The position numbers and the translations under genes were made by a program. From Siphonodentalium dalli (lineage: Eukaryota; Mollusca; Scaphopoda; Gadilida; Siphonodentaliidae), in NCBI GenBank assembly GCA_032622095.1, contig CP136061.1:94859345-94923344 (forward strand): 64,000 nucleotides of DNA, given 5' to 3'. Below are positions 26,661-37,444 of this stretch, in pieces (positions within the stretch are counted from its first letter, which is position 1; the number at the start of each line of letters is the position of its first letter). The notes below the pieces were generated by a model, which saw only the letters and a program-made list of their open reading frames with translations, made no database searches and was not told the origin of the DNA.

Positions 26661-26800
26661 AGATGACTTGGATGAATTTCAAAGCTATTCCAGAATAAAT
26701 TTCAAGAATATGGTTCTCTTTCTGTCTCAAAATGCGGAGAGTGTGTTACTATACTCTCATAGTGAGTGTCATGTGATAAGAATCTCTCTATAAGAGACCA
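26661..26800 (+). other. Possible non-coding 3' exon of gene A
   Basis: A strong acceptor (TGTTCTCTTTCAG) is followed by an open frame in phase 1 beginning D-D-L-D-E-F-Q-S-Y. If joined to the donor at 21807 it would lie after the stop and be 3' UTR. No domain is recognised. It could also be an exon of an alternative form or chance. Confidence 0.3.
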
Positions 26801-26857
26801 TGATGTCTGGTAGCAAAAACACAAGAATATTGGCACAAAACGATGACCATTTGGCAA

Positions 26858-27050
26858 AAAAACTGTATATAAGGATCAACTGTCATGTGGACTGATTTTA
26901 TGGATATGTAACAGTGAGGTAAGTGGACATAACTTGTGTAAAACCCGAAGGGTTTTACATACAAGTTATGACCACTTACCTCACGGTTACATCTCCATAA
27001 AAATAGTCCACATGACAGTTAATCCTTATATTTATATACATTTAGCGAAA
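26858..27050. repeat. Hairpin MITE-like inverted repeat
   Basis: The left arm AACTGTCATGTGGACT, then GTGAGGTAAGTGG, then CATAACTTGTGTAAAACCC is complementary to GGGTTTTACATACAAGTTAT, then CCACTTACCTCAC, then AGTCCACATGACAGTT. It is single copy here. Confidence 0.8.
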
Positions 27051-27388
27051 AAGCCACTTTTGTAAATGTATTTAAATCGAAAAGTGTATCGTGACAAAAA
27101 CAGCCCAAAATACCCAATAGCACCCTTGGCAAAAGTTAATAGGAACAATTTGTCTTCATATTGAAACCCGATAATGTATTAAGTCAATCCTGCGCGAGTC
27201 CAAATGCGCCCAAAACATTACTCGTTCGTCTTTCCAAACCCAATGACGTATCGATGGTGTTATGAGCTTGGTGTTATGAGCCGTTGCGCATTCACCGAGA
27301 AATAACTGCAACTAGCCACGTGGGCGCCGACCAATCAGAATGCTGGATTTAGTGATGACAACACTTAGTATGTAAATATACAATAATA

Positions 27389-27672
27389 ATAACCTTTCCA
27401 TGAATGGAGCTTCCTGATATTTTGCGAAAACTTTGTGCAATGCATCCTCTTATATATGCGAGTCTCCCTTAGGGAGCCTCGCATATATAAGAGAATACAT
27501 TGGCCTAACAATATTTACCTTGACATTGTAAGCCAGTGCATTCTCTTATATATGTGAGGCTCCCTATGGGAGACTCGCGTATATAAGAGAACACACTGGC
27601 ACAGAATATTTAATGCTGCACCAGCAGCTCCCATAAGGAACCTAAAAATTCTCAAATCGTCATGAAAGAGTT
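27389..27672. mobile_element. CCCTTTCATGAC-family MITE with two hairpins
   Basis: AACCTTTCCATGAATGGAGC, then TTCCTGATATTTTGCG, two hairpins with CTCCCTTAGGGAG-type loops (about 27437-27508 and 27530-27602), then GCACCAGCAGCTCCCATAAG and CATGAAAGAGTTAA. Confidence 0.7.
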
Positions 27673-27725
27673 AACCATGAGTTTGTGAAACCTCTCTAAT
27701 AATGGTACTGATCTGGATAACTTAA

Positions 27726-27979
27726 CCCTTTCTATACTAAATGGATTCTCCCACTCAGTTATAAAAGTGTATATTGGAATGGTCTATTATTCATCAATAG
27801 GGGTTTCAGGAAAATTAAGCAGATGACAGATAATACAAGCACAGAAGGACCCCTATTTATTGTAGGGAAATGTTCAGATAATAAGTTCAACAAACGACCT
27901 ATAGGAGTTTGTTGAACTTATTATCTGAACATTTTCTGGGGGACAACTACTAATCAATGAGTATTTAATATAGAAAGGA
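27726..27979. mobile_element. TTAA MITE, CCCTTTCTATACTAA family
   Basis: TTAA lies at 27722-27725 and 27980-27983. The ends are CCCTTTCTATACTAAATGG and TTAATATAGAAAGGA. The centre carries the palindrome TGTTCAGATAATAAGTTCAA and its complement. Related ends are seen at 8560, 12545, 32195 and 55180. Confidence 0.75.
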
Positions 27980-28062
27980 TTAATGATTTTTTAGATAGAT
28001 ATTTGGAAATTTAGTGGCGCAATTTGTTGCTGCCCAAAATGTTTGTCAATATATATTGTCAG

Positions 28063-28254
28063 CAAGCCTTGAAATAGTGTGTCTGTCATTTGAAGAATGA
28101 GGTCCCCAGAGGGTGAATTTAGTGATGCTACCCCGCATAGCGGGCTAGCATCACCAAATTCACCCTCTGGGAACCTCATTCTGCTGAGATGTAAGCAGAA
28201 TGAGGTCCCCAGAGGGTGAATTTGGTTATGACAGACACACTATTTCAAGGCTTG
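28063..28254. mobile_element. CAAGCCTTGAAATAG MITE with 8-bp target duplication
   Basis: The duplication ATTGTCAG lies at 28055-28062 and 28255-28262. The ends CAAGCCTTGAAATAG and CTATTTCAAGGCTTG pair perfectly. An 8-bp duplication points to the hAT superfamily. Confidence 0.92.
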
Positions 28255-28372
28255 ATTGTCAGTATATACGGACAGGAATTCATTGTGTCTGTGATGTGTA
28301 TATAGGACTGATAAGTTGTATAGTTCTCTGATGTGTACATAATATATTGTAGTTATAGTTCTATGTCATTCC

Positions 28373-28378
28373 AATAAA
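28373..28378 (+). promoter_or_regulatory. Possible poly(A) signal of gene A
   Basis: AATAAA in CCAATAAATC is followed by a T/G-rich stretch (TTTTCTGTGGTTTTATT). If the possible exon at 26661 is real, this could be the transcript end. The link to gene A is inference. Confidence 0.3.
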
Positions 28379-28721
28379 TCATTCCATTCAACTTCATAGT
28401 TTTCTGTGGTTTTATTCACAATTCAGGGTTCAAAAATCTCAAAATTAGTGTTGAAATGAATAGGGTTTTTCATAGTCGACTAATCGACAGTCAAAAATCG
28501 AGTCGAAGTCGACTAATCGACAACTCCCATTCTGATAGAAAACATCCATTTTACTATGTGGCTATTGAGTACTACAAAAACGAGAAATTTGCCTAATGAA
28601 AATGTCGTTTGATCTACCCATCATTGTCAACAAATGTAGTCAGTATCTACCTTCAAATACGTCATCAAATTACATTTGATAATTCAAAAGTAAATCACTG
28701 TGAGATAACTGCTGTTAACAA

Positions 28722-28947
28722 GTTGAAATTTTGCAAAAATGCTGTGCCAATTTATTCTCTTATATATGCAGGTCTCCCATAGGGAGCTCGTATATATAAG
28801 AGAATACATTGGCCTCAATATTTACCTTGACAGCCAGTGCATTCTCTTATATATGCGAGGCTCCCTTGGGGAGACTCGCATATACAAGAGAATGCACTGG
28901 CACAGAATTTGTAATGCTGCACCAGTGCAGCTCCAGTCATGAAAGTG
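28722..28947. mobile_element. CCCTTTCATGAC-family MITE with two hairpins, left end missing
   Basis: GAAATTTTGCAAAAATGCTG, hairpins at about 28745-28815 and 28832-28905 with TCTCCCATAGGGAG-type loops, then CAGCTCCAGTCATGAAAGTG and TTAA at 28948-28951. Confidence 0.75.
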
Positions 28948-28951
28948 TTAA

Positions 28952-29231
28952 CCCTTTGAACCCTAACGCACTGAACGTTCCCCACCGAGGCGCCTGATGT
29001 TATATAGTGTTCCGACGACCTATCTCATAATGCTGTTAACTGGGACATATATACATGTGTACATGCTCAACTGTACGGCAGACTACTATAACCGAACTAG
29101 TGTGTGGTGCAATATGTCACAAGGTATTTCAACGAGACAGTATTTCACGTTCAATATACATGTAGATTATATTGCGGCTCCCTTTGGTCGCGCTATATAT
29201 TTATAACAAAATTCTTATCCTTTGCCTACGA
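28952..29231. mobile_element. CCCTTTGAACCC element, copy A (truncated)
   Basis: It begins at TTAA with CCCTTTGAACCCTAACGC and runs parallel to copies at 29715 and 31323 until CCTTTGCCTACGAG, where unrelated sequence begins. Confidence 0.75.
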
Positions 29232-29640
29232 GTTATAGACCAATATGGTTTCAGTCCCCAATGTGCATGAAAGCAGATGGAATAAGTCAGTTCTCAACAC
29301 AACTCACTTTCGCGTACTTCGGACAACAAATAACCGTGTTTTACGGCGTTATTGTTCGAAATATCGCTTCGGTGTTGCGACCATCTTGTAGATAATTTAA
29401 TTCCGGTTCCAACGGTACCCCAACGGACGTTTCGTACCAGAATGGTACTTAGAACAGATTGGAACTCAGGTCGCGAATTGTCGACAAATATTTTTTCTGC
29501 CCCTGACAACAACGGCGTCACTTTAGAAAATTCTAACCCTCGCCATTATCTTTCTCGTAAAAAGTTACCCCTATTAGACCCCTTTTGTGCCATCTAGGTG
29601 GTCCCGTGTGAATTTCTATAGAACACAGAAAGACATTTGC
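29232..29640. other. Unassigned unique block inside the triplicated region
   Basis: It has a higher GC content than its surroundings and an 81-codon plus-strand open frame at 29352-29597 with an Arg/Asn/Pro-rich product. No family is recognised. It is absent from the other two copies of the block. Confidence 0.4.
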
Positions 29641-29714
29641 AAATATAGATATAGATGCACTGGCACAGAATTTGTAATGCTGCACCAGTGCAGCTCCAGT
29701 CATGAAAGGGTTAA

Positions 29715-30562
29715 CCCTTTGAACCCTGACTCCCTGAATGTTGAATGGTCCCCACCCGAGGCACCTGATGTTATATAGTGTTCCGACGATGCATCTCATA
29801 ATGCTGTTAACTGGGACATATATACATGCATACACGCTCAACTGTACAGCAATCTACTATGCTAACTGAACTAGTGTGTGGTGCAATATGTCACAAGTTA
29901 TTTCAACGAGACAGTATTCCACGTTCAATATACATGTTCAATATACATGTAGATTATATTGCGGCTCCCTTTGGTCGCGCTATATATTTATAACAAAATT
30001 CTTATCCTTTGCTTACAAGAAAAGGCATTTCTCAAAATGCACCTCTGTGCATACGCGAAGAAACAGACCCCCTGTCACCAATTTGGCTGCTTAAGTCAGA
30101 GTTATGAACATGTGACTCATTTGCACAAAGTAGAAGCACAATTCTAGTTAAGAAAAACAGTAACAGTTGTCACAGTGCGATAGAGTATCTGATACTGTCG
30201 CCACTAGCCAGTGTTTTTTTATTTACTAATTTTGCTAAGCCTACAGCTTGGTAATTAAAGATACTCAATACTATTCGATGGTTCTAATGAAATACTTCCC
30301 CTTTTCAGACGATAAATAGCGAATTCTTTCTCAAAATAGTCCTTTGCACATGCGCGAAGAAACAGACCCTCTTTTATCAGTTTGTCTATCAAAGTCACAT
30401 GGGTAAACATGTGTGCAAAGTAGAAGTACAACTCAAGTTGATATATGCATTTATTGTGCATTTATATGCATTTATCGTTTCAAATATCATATGATTTCTG
30501 GACCGGTATTACGGTCTCCTGGGATATAGGAATATAAGGATTGGACTGGTATTCCGGTCTCC
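29715..30562. mobile_element. CCCTTTGAACCC element, copy B
   Basis: TTAA at 29711-29714 is followed by CCCTTTGAACCCTGAC. The body matches copy C base for base over long stretches (for example AAGAAACAGACCCCCTGTCA). It ends in two CCGGTATTACGGTCTCC-type repeats without the final TTCAAAGGG. Confidence 0.8.
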
Positions 30563-31083
30563 CAGGATATAGGAATATATATAATTTTCTGTATGAGGGT
30601 ACCTTCATGGTGTAATCAACTCCTCCTACAGTTTTGATCGTAGATATTTGAAACTTCAGAGTATTGTTACCCACATATTGGAGATGTGCAACATGTATAT
30701 AGATGACGGAAAAATTATTTGTTTCGTCTTAGAAAATTTCAACATTTTTAATAATTTCCTTAACAAAGCGGCATCAACTTGCCACGTTGTCGGGGGACAC
30801 TGTGGTCGGCTGACCTTTTATTTTGTTGTAATTAATCGTTTCTGATATCAAAAGCGTATTTTGAAGAAATGTTGTTGTTGTTGTAACTTGATGATATGGG
30901 GACAGGTCTGATTGGATTGAGTACCTTTAATGTTATTGCACTTACGTTGCGAAATAGACACCTGGTAAACAATCCAGGAGGCATAACTCCTGAAAAACTA
31001 TTCGGGCACGACTGGTTTCCAAACATCCAAGAGATTCATGAGTAGAAGACAGATTCATCTTTGGTCAAATCAGATTTCGTTTG
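30563..31083. other. Intergenic, with a partial AGGTACTC MITE end
   Basis: GTTGTAACTTGATGATATGG, then GATTGGATTGAGTACCTTTA (30880-30930) is the right arm of an AGGTACTC element as at 42885 and 58813. The rest is unassigned. Confidence 0.5.
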
Positions 31084-31087
31084 TTAA

Positions 31088-31318
31088 CCCTTCCATGACT
31101 GGAGCTTCCTGAAATTTTGCAAAAGTGCTGTACCAATTTATTCTCTTATATATGCGGGTCTCCTATAGGGAGCTCGTATATATAAGAGAATACATTGGCC
31201 TCAATATTTACCTTAACAGCCAGTGCATTCTCTTATATATGCGAGGCTCCCTAGGGGAGACTCGCATATATAAGAGAATGCACTGGCACAGAATCTTTAA
31301 TGCTCCAGTCATGAAGGG
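31088..31318. mobile_element. CCCTTTCATGAC-family MITE, complete, two hairpins
   Basis: TTAA lies at 31084-31087 and 31319-31322. The ends are CCCTTCCATGACTGGAGC and GCTCCAGTCATGAAGGG. Two hairpins with TCTCCTATAGGGAG- and TCCCTAGGGGAG-type loops lie between. It shares its right TTAA with the next element. Confidence 0.88.
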
Positions 31319-31322
31319 TTAA

Positions 31323-32170
31323 CCCTTTGAACCCTGACACCCTGAATGTTGAATGGTCCCCACCCGAGGCGCCTGACGTTATATAGTGTTCCGACGACGT
31401 ATCTCATAATGCTGTTAACTGGTACATATATACATGTGTACACGCTCAACTGCACGGCAATCTACTATAACTGAACTAGTGTGTGGTGCAATATGTCACA
31501 AGGTATTTCATTGAGACAGTATTCCATGTTCAATATACATGTAGATTATATTGCGGCTCCCTTTGGTCGCGCTATATAATTATAACAAAATTCTTATCCT
31601 TTGCCTACGAGAAAAGGCATTTCTCAAAATGCACCTCTGTGCATGCGCGAAGAAACAAACCCCCTGTCACCAATTTGGCTGCTTAAGTCAGAGTTATGAA
31701 CATGTGACTCATTTGCACAAAGTAGAAGCACAATTCTAGTTAAGAAAAACAGAAACAGTCGTTACAGTGCGATAGAGTATCTGATACTGTCGCCACTAGC
31801 CAGTGTTTTTTTATTTACTAATTTTGCTAAGCCTACAGCTTGGTAATTAAAGATACTCAATACTATTCGATGGTTCTAATGAAATACTTTCCCTTTTCCG
31901 ACGATAAATAGCGAATTCTTTCTCAAAATAGTCCTCTGCGCATGCGCGAAGAAACAGACCCTCTTTTATCAGTTTGTCTATCAAAGTCACGTGGGTAAAC
32001 ATGTGATGCATTTGTGCAAAGTACAAGTACAAGTACAACACTAGTTGATTTGTGCATTTATTGTGCTGTAATTTCGTGTCAAATATCATGATTTCCAGAC
32101 CGGTATTCCGGTCTCTCGGGATATAGGAATATAAGGATTGGACCGGTATTCCGGTCTTGGGTTCAAAGGG
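31323..32170. mobile_element. CCCTTTGAACCC element, copy C, complete (848 bp)
   Basis: The left end CCCTTTGAACCCTG pairs with the right end TGGGTTCAAAGGG at 32158-32170, with TTAA on the left. The internal repeat CCGGTATTCCGGTCT appears twice before the right end. No transposase is encoded. It is a non-autonomous TTAA-type element. Confidence 0.82.
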
Positions 32171-32492
32171 AGTTACTTATCAATGAATGTTTAGTATAGA
32201 AAGGGTCAATTTGGGTGAAATGATGAACAACAACAGAGTAAGTGGTAAATGTTATTAAAACAACATGATCAATAACATAATATATCATGTATATATTATT
32301 ATCTGTCATAAATAAAAATTGGATCCGAACATGCATACATACAGACTCATAGACAATAAATACCAAACCTGAAAATACATGGAGAAAAAAAAAGAAGACA
32401 ATGTGATGAACAGAAGAGGATTGAATTAGTTCCTCGCAAATTAGGGGTTTTGGGTGATATTCACGTAATAGTCAAACCTCGAATTGCATATA
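32171..32492. other. Intergenic, AT-rich
   Basis: A CCCTTTCTATACTAA-family end (TTAGTATAGAAAGGG) lies at about 32190-32206. Otherwise nothing is recognised. Confidence 0.5.
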
Positions 32493-32705
32493 CAATAATG
32501 ACCTAAATAATCGACTCCTTAACCACAGCAGAATTATGGGTAATTTTTCAGGATTTAGTCGGAAATATGGCTTGTTGCCATTCATCGGAAAGCTCTCATT
32601 GAGAGCTTTCCGATGAATGGCAACAAGCCATATTTCTGACTAACTCCTGAAAAATTACCCATAATTTTGATGTGGTTGAGGAGTCGATTATTTAGGGCAT
32701 CACTG
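32493..32705. mobile_element. 213-bp hairpin MITE, CAGTAATGC family
   Basis: It is palindromic and flanked by TA at 32491-32492 and 32706-32707. The left end has drifted to CAATAATGAC. Confidence 0.85.
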
Positions 32706-33129
32706 TATGCAATGACTGCAACCTGGGTAATTTCATCGAATGGATTTTGGCCCACACTATCACAATCAATCATACATTATCAATCCACATGCACGCAAAC
32801 TGAACAAACATGATCAAATACATAGACAGAACACAATGCCAATCCTAATCGAGAATCGTTTATTGAATTAGTTGCGAATGATGCAATGATATATATAACT
32901 ATACACTGTCCGCAATGAGTTCGATCAAAGATATGAGATTATGATGCAAGTTGTGTTCTGTATTTATTCTACACCATTGTGTCAGATACATTCATTGATA
33001 CTATTGATCACTTTATGGTGATTAAGTCTGATGAATAACCAATAATGATCGGGGCATTAACTGAAGCAGATCGTTGACGGAATATACGTCATCTTTCTTG
33101 GCGACAACGTTAACAAGAATACTTCCACT
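32706..33129. other. Intergenic, nothing recognised
   Basis: No coding or repeat signal could be assigned. Confidence 0.4.
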
Positions 33130-33560
33130 AGTGGTCTGCAATAATAGTAACCACAAGCACACGAAGCGCGTTGATGCTTAAACCTTAGCGCAGGTGAATG
33201 ATGACGTCATATATTTCTTTTCTATATTTTATATAGCGATGAGCCAAATTCTAGTGCCGTGTATGTTTTTTTTGTGAAATTGACATCTGACTTCCGGTTA
33301 GCAACTGTCTGGAGATTGTTAAATTGCGGAATCTGCAGTGGACCAACGAGATGAAAATAAAATTGACAAATTCACAACTTCTGAAGAATTCCAGTCACGG
33401 TTCATAATGTCATTTTGGCTTTGCAGGTCAGTAAGATTGCACAATTCATGACAGCACTTGTCATGTCATCTCCACCGGGGCCTTTGCATGTTGTTACATA
33501 AATTATTATTAGCGTTATGTCGCCAATAAAAATCAAATTCAAGGCACAGCATGTGTGGTT
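33130..33560. repeat. Dispersed repeat, copy 1 of 2
   Basis: It shares long stretches with 46385-46870, in the same order: GCTTATACC/GCTTAAACC with GATGACGTCATATAT, then TGACTTCCGGTTAGCAACTG, then GGAATCTGCAGTGGACCAAC, then CATGTCATCTCCA, then GTTATGTCGCCAATAAAAAT. No ends or coding content are recognised. Confidence 0.8.
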
Positions 33561-33840
33561 GCTCCACTATGTGTCACGTACATATTATGTATTCAATGGA
33601 TAGGATTCCATATAATACCTGTACCTCACATCAATTGGTGTGGAATATAACTGATTGCACATATGGGCAGTGTGACATACTGTTCAACTGAATTGTCAAA
33701 GGGAATAGACAATAGTTTTTATAATTTAAAAAGACACATCAACCCACAGCCATCGCATGCATAAAAAAAACAAACATTTGACATATAATTTATGCAATAA
33801 TGTTATATGGAAGCCAACAACAAGAAAGCATTGATTTTAA
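33561..33840. other. Intergenic, nothing recognised
   Basis: AT-rich sequence with no assignable feature. Confidence 0.4.
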
Positions 33841-33844
33841 TTAA

Positions 33845-34066
33845 CCCTTTCATGACAGGAGTTGCGCTGGTGCAGCATTAAATAGCCTCTGCCAGTGCAT
33901 TCTCTTGGATATGGGAGTCTCCCATAGGGAGCCGTACATACATAAGAGAATGCACTGGCTCAAAAGGTCAAGGTAAATATTTTTCAAAAAATGCATTCTC
34001 TTATATATACGAGTCTCCCATAGGGACATTTTCGCAAAATTTCAGGAAGCTCCATTCATTTAAGGG
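33845..34066. mobile_element. CCCTTTCATGAC-family MITE with hairpins
   Basis: TTAA lies at 33841-33844 and 34067-34070. CCCTTTCATGACAGGAGTTG is at the left and GGAAGCTCCATTCATTTAAG, then GG at the right. One full hairpin (about 33890-33960) and one half hairpin lie inside. Confidence 0.82.
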
Positions 34067-34104
34067 TTAAGAATTAATAATACATCAGCATTATTATATG
34101 GAAA

Positions 34105-34595
34105 CAGACCTGCGAATATAGTGCCAGACATTTGAAGAATGAGGTCCCCAGAGGGTGAATTTAGATGAGCTACCCCACACAGTGGGCAAACATCACTAAA
34201 TTCACCCTCTGGGGACCTCATTCTGCTTAGGTCTCATCTTCTTTGGAAAGTATCCTTATTATCAAATTAAAAAAAAAAAAATTAGTTTCTTTAGAATCTT
34301 CTTCACAAATATTCTTTTTTTTTTAGTTTAGTTTCTCTATATCCCCAAATTGACAGATGACACATTGCATAATCGAGGTAACCAATGTGTGCACATGACA
34401 TCACAATAATCACCATCTGGGAACTTAAATCTGAGTCTAGGTATCCCATGCCAGATGCGGCCATGCAAAATGAGGTCCCCAGAGGGTGAATTTGGTAGCC
34501 CACTGTGTGCGGTAGTCACTAAATTCACCCTCTGGGGACTTTAGACACACTATTTGCAAACGTCCGGCACTATCAGGTCTGTACGGAAACTGATC
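34105..34595. mobile_element. Long CAGAGGGTGAATTT palindromic element (hAT-like family variant)
   Basis: The outer ends CAGACCTGCGAATATAGTGC and GGCACTATCAGGTCTG are inverted. Inside, two pairs of CCAGAGGGTGAATTTAG arms flank a unique middle. It resembles the long copies at 5670 and 57440, but with different tips. Confidence 0.6.
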
Positions 34596-34738
34596 ACAAC
34601 TAACCCGAATAACTTAAATTTTTGGCAGGGTCTGGTCTATAGATTTAAAATAGAGAGAAGTTACTTCTCCCTATGAATTTATTGAAGTGGGTTCATGCGA
34701 AATAACATAAAAGTCTGTAAAACAACTATCATCAACAA

Positions 34739-34971
34739 CAAGCCTTGAAATAGTGTGCCTGTCATTTGCAGAATGAGGTTCCCAGAGGGTGAATTTAGTG
34801 ATGCATCACCAAATTCACCCTCTGGGAACCTCATTCTGCTGAGGTGTAAGCAGAATGAGGTCCCCAGAGGGTGAATTTGGTGATGCTAGCCCGCTATGCG
34901 GGGTAGCATCACTAAATTCACCCTCTGGGGACCTCATTCTGCAAATGACAGGCACACTATTTCAAGGCTTG
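34739..34971. mobile_element. CAAGCCTTGAAATAG MITE with 8-bp target duplication
   Basis: The duplication ATCAACAA lies at 34731-34738 and 34972-34979. The termini are inverted and there are two nested inner palindromes. Confidence 0.92.
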
Positions 34972-35034
34972 ATCAACAAATAGATGAACAAATAGATTGA
35001 CCTTGTTGTTATTTTATTATTATTATTCTGTATT

Positions 35035-35517
35035 AAAGGCCCACTTAATTTTCGAGTCACCGATTATTTTTTTTATAGTGCCTTGATATACTGTTTTAAT
35101 AACAATCTATGCCATGAAATATGATTACATGTATCATACTGTAATTCATCACCATTTAGAACGTCTGTGTCTCAGAAGGTGCCCATGGAGTAATACAAAA
35201 TAGCTGAATCATAAAATCATTTCCCCTGTTAAGGCTCCCAGAATGCAACAGAATTGAAACTATAGTTTATTTTCAATGGAAGGGGAATAACTCTAAATAT
35301 ATAGAGTTATTCCCCTTCCATTGAAAATAATAAGACTTTGTGCAGAAACTTCATCTTAGAACAGATGTTGGTTTCTGAACATACTGTACACAACATTGTA
35401 TAATAACTTTATAATATGGCATATATTTTATATGTGATCTGGGGGTTCATGGTATATAATATGGCTTATATTTTATATGTGATCTGGGGGTTCGAAAATT
35501 AAGTGGGCCTTGAACCC
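35035..35517. mobile_element. AGGCCCACTT MITE
   Basis: TTAAAGGCCCACTTAATTTT is at the left and AATTAAGTGGGCCTTG at the right. A near-perfect inner palindrome is AGGGGAATAACTCTAAATAT with its complement. A 60-bp internal direct duplication (ATGGCATATATTTTATATG and the following GTGATCTGGGGGTTC) lies near 35410-35490. Confidence 0.8.
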
Positions 35518-36222
35518 TTACCATATTAAATACTCATTGACGAGTAGTTCCCTCAGGAAACGTTCAGATAAATAAGTTCAACAAACAAATATGGGCCATT
35601 TGTTGAACTTATTAACTGAACATTTCCCACCAATGAATATGTATCCTTCAACACTTGTATTATAAGTTACGGGACGCTTAGTGGGCGGATATGGTGTCAT
35701 GTGAGGTGAAGCGAGATCAATATTAGGTGAGGCCGTAAGGTAACGTATTTATTATGGACAAAATCCAGCATATCCATTTAATTAATCGTCGCTGTAATTG
35801 ATTGTAATTTGGTCAGATAAATGTGTCGTCTATGGCCATTAACTTATGTAACGTCACAGCAACGCGTCAGATACATTGAACGTCAACGCATTGAATCAAT
35901 GGCTAATTACCAGAAGTAGGACAACTTGTTGAGTTTGATAGTTAATTTACGAGTCTTTAGAATTCCTCAAATATATTCCGACAGATATCTCCTTTCTTGG
36001 CACCAAAATACACCAAAACTATTCCCGAGGCGACTGAGTTTCTGAAAAAACAAGATGGCGGATAAGCACCTAATATTGATTTCATATTAGGTTACCGACC
36101 TAATATGTGTTCATATACCGTCACTGTATATCGACGCTGATTGGCTAATTGCAAGAGCTGACATAATAATATATGTTCCGAGTCTGCTATCTGCTTATAT
36201 GACCTGAACATCACCCCGTGCC
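35518..36222. other. Intergenic with a GTTCAGATAATAAG-type palindrome
   Basis: A hairpin at about 35560-35630 is of the type seen at 8145. A weak inverted pair (ATCAATATTAGGTGAGG near 35718 and CACCTAATATTGATT near 36067) brackets unassigned sequence. Confidence 0.45.
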
Positions 36223-36285
36223 AGTGCATTCTCTTATATATGCGAGTCTCCCATAAGGAGCCTCGCATATATAACAGAATCCAAG
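36223..36285. repeat. Solitary hairpin module
   Basis: GTGCCAGTGCATTCTCTTAT, then TCTCCCATAAGGAGC, then CTCGCATATATAACAGAAT, without a surrounding TTAA element. Confidence 0.7.
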
Positions 36286-36647
36286 GTCAAGAAGATAAAT
36301 CCTATTTCTCCCTCTAGGTTGGTTCCTTGTATTTTGGAAAGGATCAGATATCGCACTCATCCATGCTCATGCCTACCATTCAAGAGTATTGCAATTTGCA
36401 CAAACACAATCAGGGAAATTGAGTATTCAGTTGAATAATTCTTTTAGCACATAACAGTAAAGACATATTCAGGCTTCCAACTAACATCTCCACTTCATAT
36501 AGGCACCATTTTATTGCACAAAACAGTTCACATTTTTAATATGAACTTCCAATACAGGCCCAATACGGCACCTCCATGACGGACATTGGACATCCTACCA
36601 TAGGAGATGGCAACATCACTAACCAGTTCTCGAATCAGACTTTGATG
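36286..36647. other. Intergenic, nothing recognised
   Basis: No coding or repeat signal could be assigned. Confidence 0.4.
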
Positions 36648-36651
36648 TTAA

Positions 36652-36891
36652 CCCTTTGAGTGCCAGGGGCCGATATTATCGGCCCTAAACCTACACAATA
36701 AGTCTGTTAAAGAATATAATAAAATATATTAAAAATTGTAACAAAAAAAACAAAAAAAAAACAACAAATTGTTAAGCCAATGCATTCTCTTATATATACG
36801 AGGCGACCTATGGTCGACTCGCATATATAAGAGAATGCATTGGCACAGGGTATATGGGTTGATACAAAAATCGGACCTGGCACTCAAAGGG
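36652..36891. mobile_element. TTAA MITE, CCCTTTGAGTGCC family, with hairpin
   Basis: TTAA lies at 36648-36651 and 36892-36895. Perfect inverted ends and a TCGACC-loop hairpin at about 36779-36846 follow an A-rich run. Confidence 0.88.
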
Positions 36892-37002
36892 TTAACCATC
36901 TCTAAAGTCAATACTCATTGACGAGTAGTTTCCTTAGGAAATGTTCAGAGTTTTCAGATTTATCTGAACAAAAACTGAACATTTCCAATAGATGAGTATG
37001 AA

Positions 37003-37224
37003 CAAGCCTTGAAATAGGGTGTATGTCATTTGCAGAATGAGGTCCCCAGAGGGTGAATTTAGTGATGCTACCCTCTGGGGACCTCATTCTGCTTACACCT
37101 CAGCAGAATGAGGTCCCCAGAGGGTGAATTTGGTGATGCTAGCCCGCTATGCGGGGTAGCATCACTAAATTCACCCTCTGGGGACCTCATTCTGCAAATG
37201 ACAGACACACTATTTCAAGGCTTG
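37003..37224. mobile_element. CAAGCCTTGAAATAG MITE with 8-bp target duplication
   Basis: The duplication AGTATGAA lies at 36995-37002 and 37225-37232. The ends CAAGCCTTGAAATAGGG and CTATTTCAAGGCTTG are inverted. Confidence 0.92.
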
Positions 37225-37296
37225 AGTATGAATCATTCTGCTGTTCAGTTATCTGTTTTTCTGTCTGAATATGTCTTTAAAATACACTTGAATACT

Positions 37297-37430
37297 ATGT
37301 CTTCTATATAACATGACAAATATCAATATATTAAGGGATGAAGATATCGTGGATATATACCATCTCTTCTATATAACATGACCAACATCAACATATTACG
37401 GGATGGAGATATCGTGGATATGACGAAACT
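37297..37430. repeat. Direct duplication, about 65 bp
   Basis: TCTTCTATATAACATGAC, then ATATTAAGGGATGAAGATAT, then CGTGGATAT is repeated once with a few changes. Confidence 0.85.
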
Positions 37431-37444
37431 ATATGGGTGATAAC

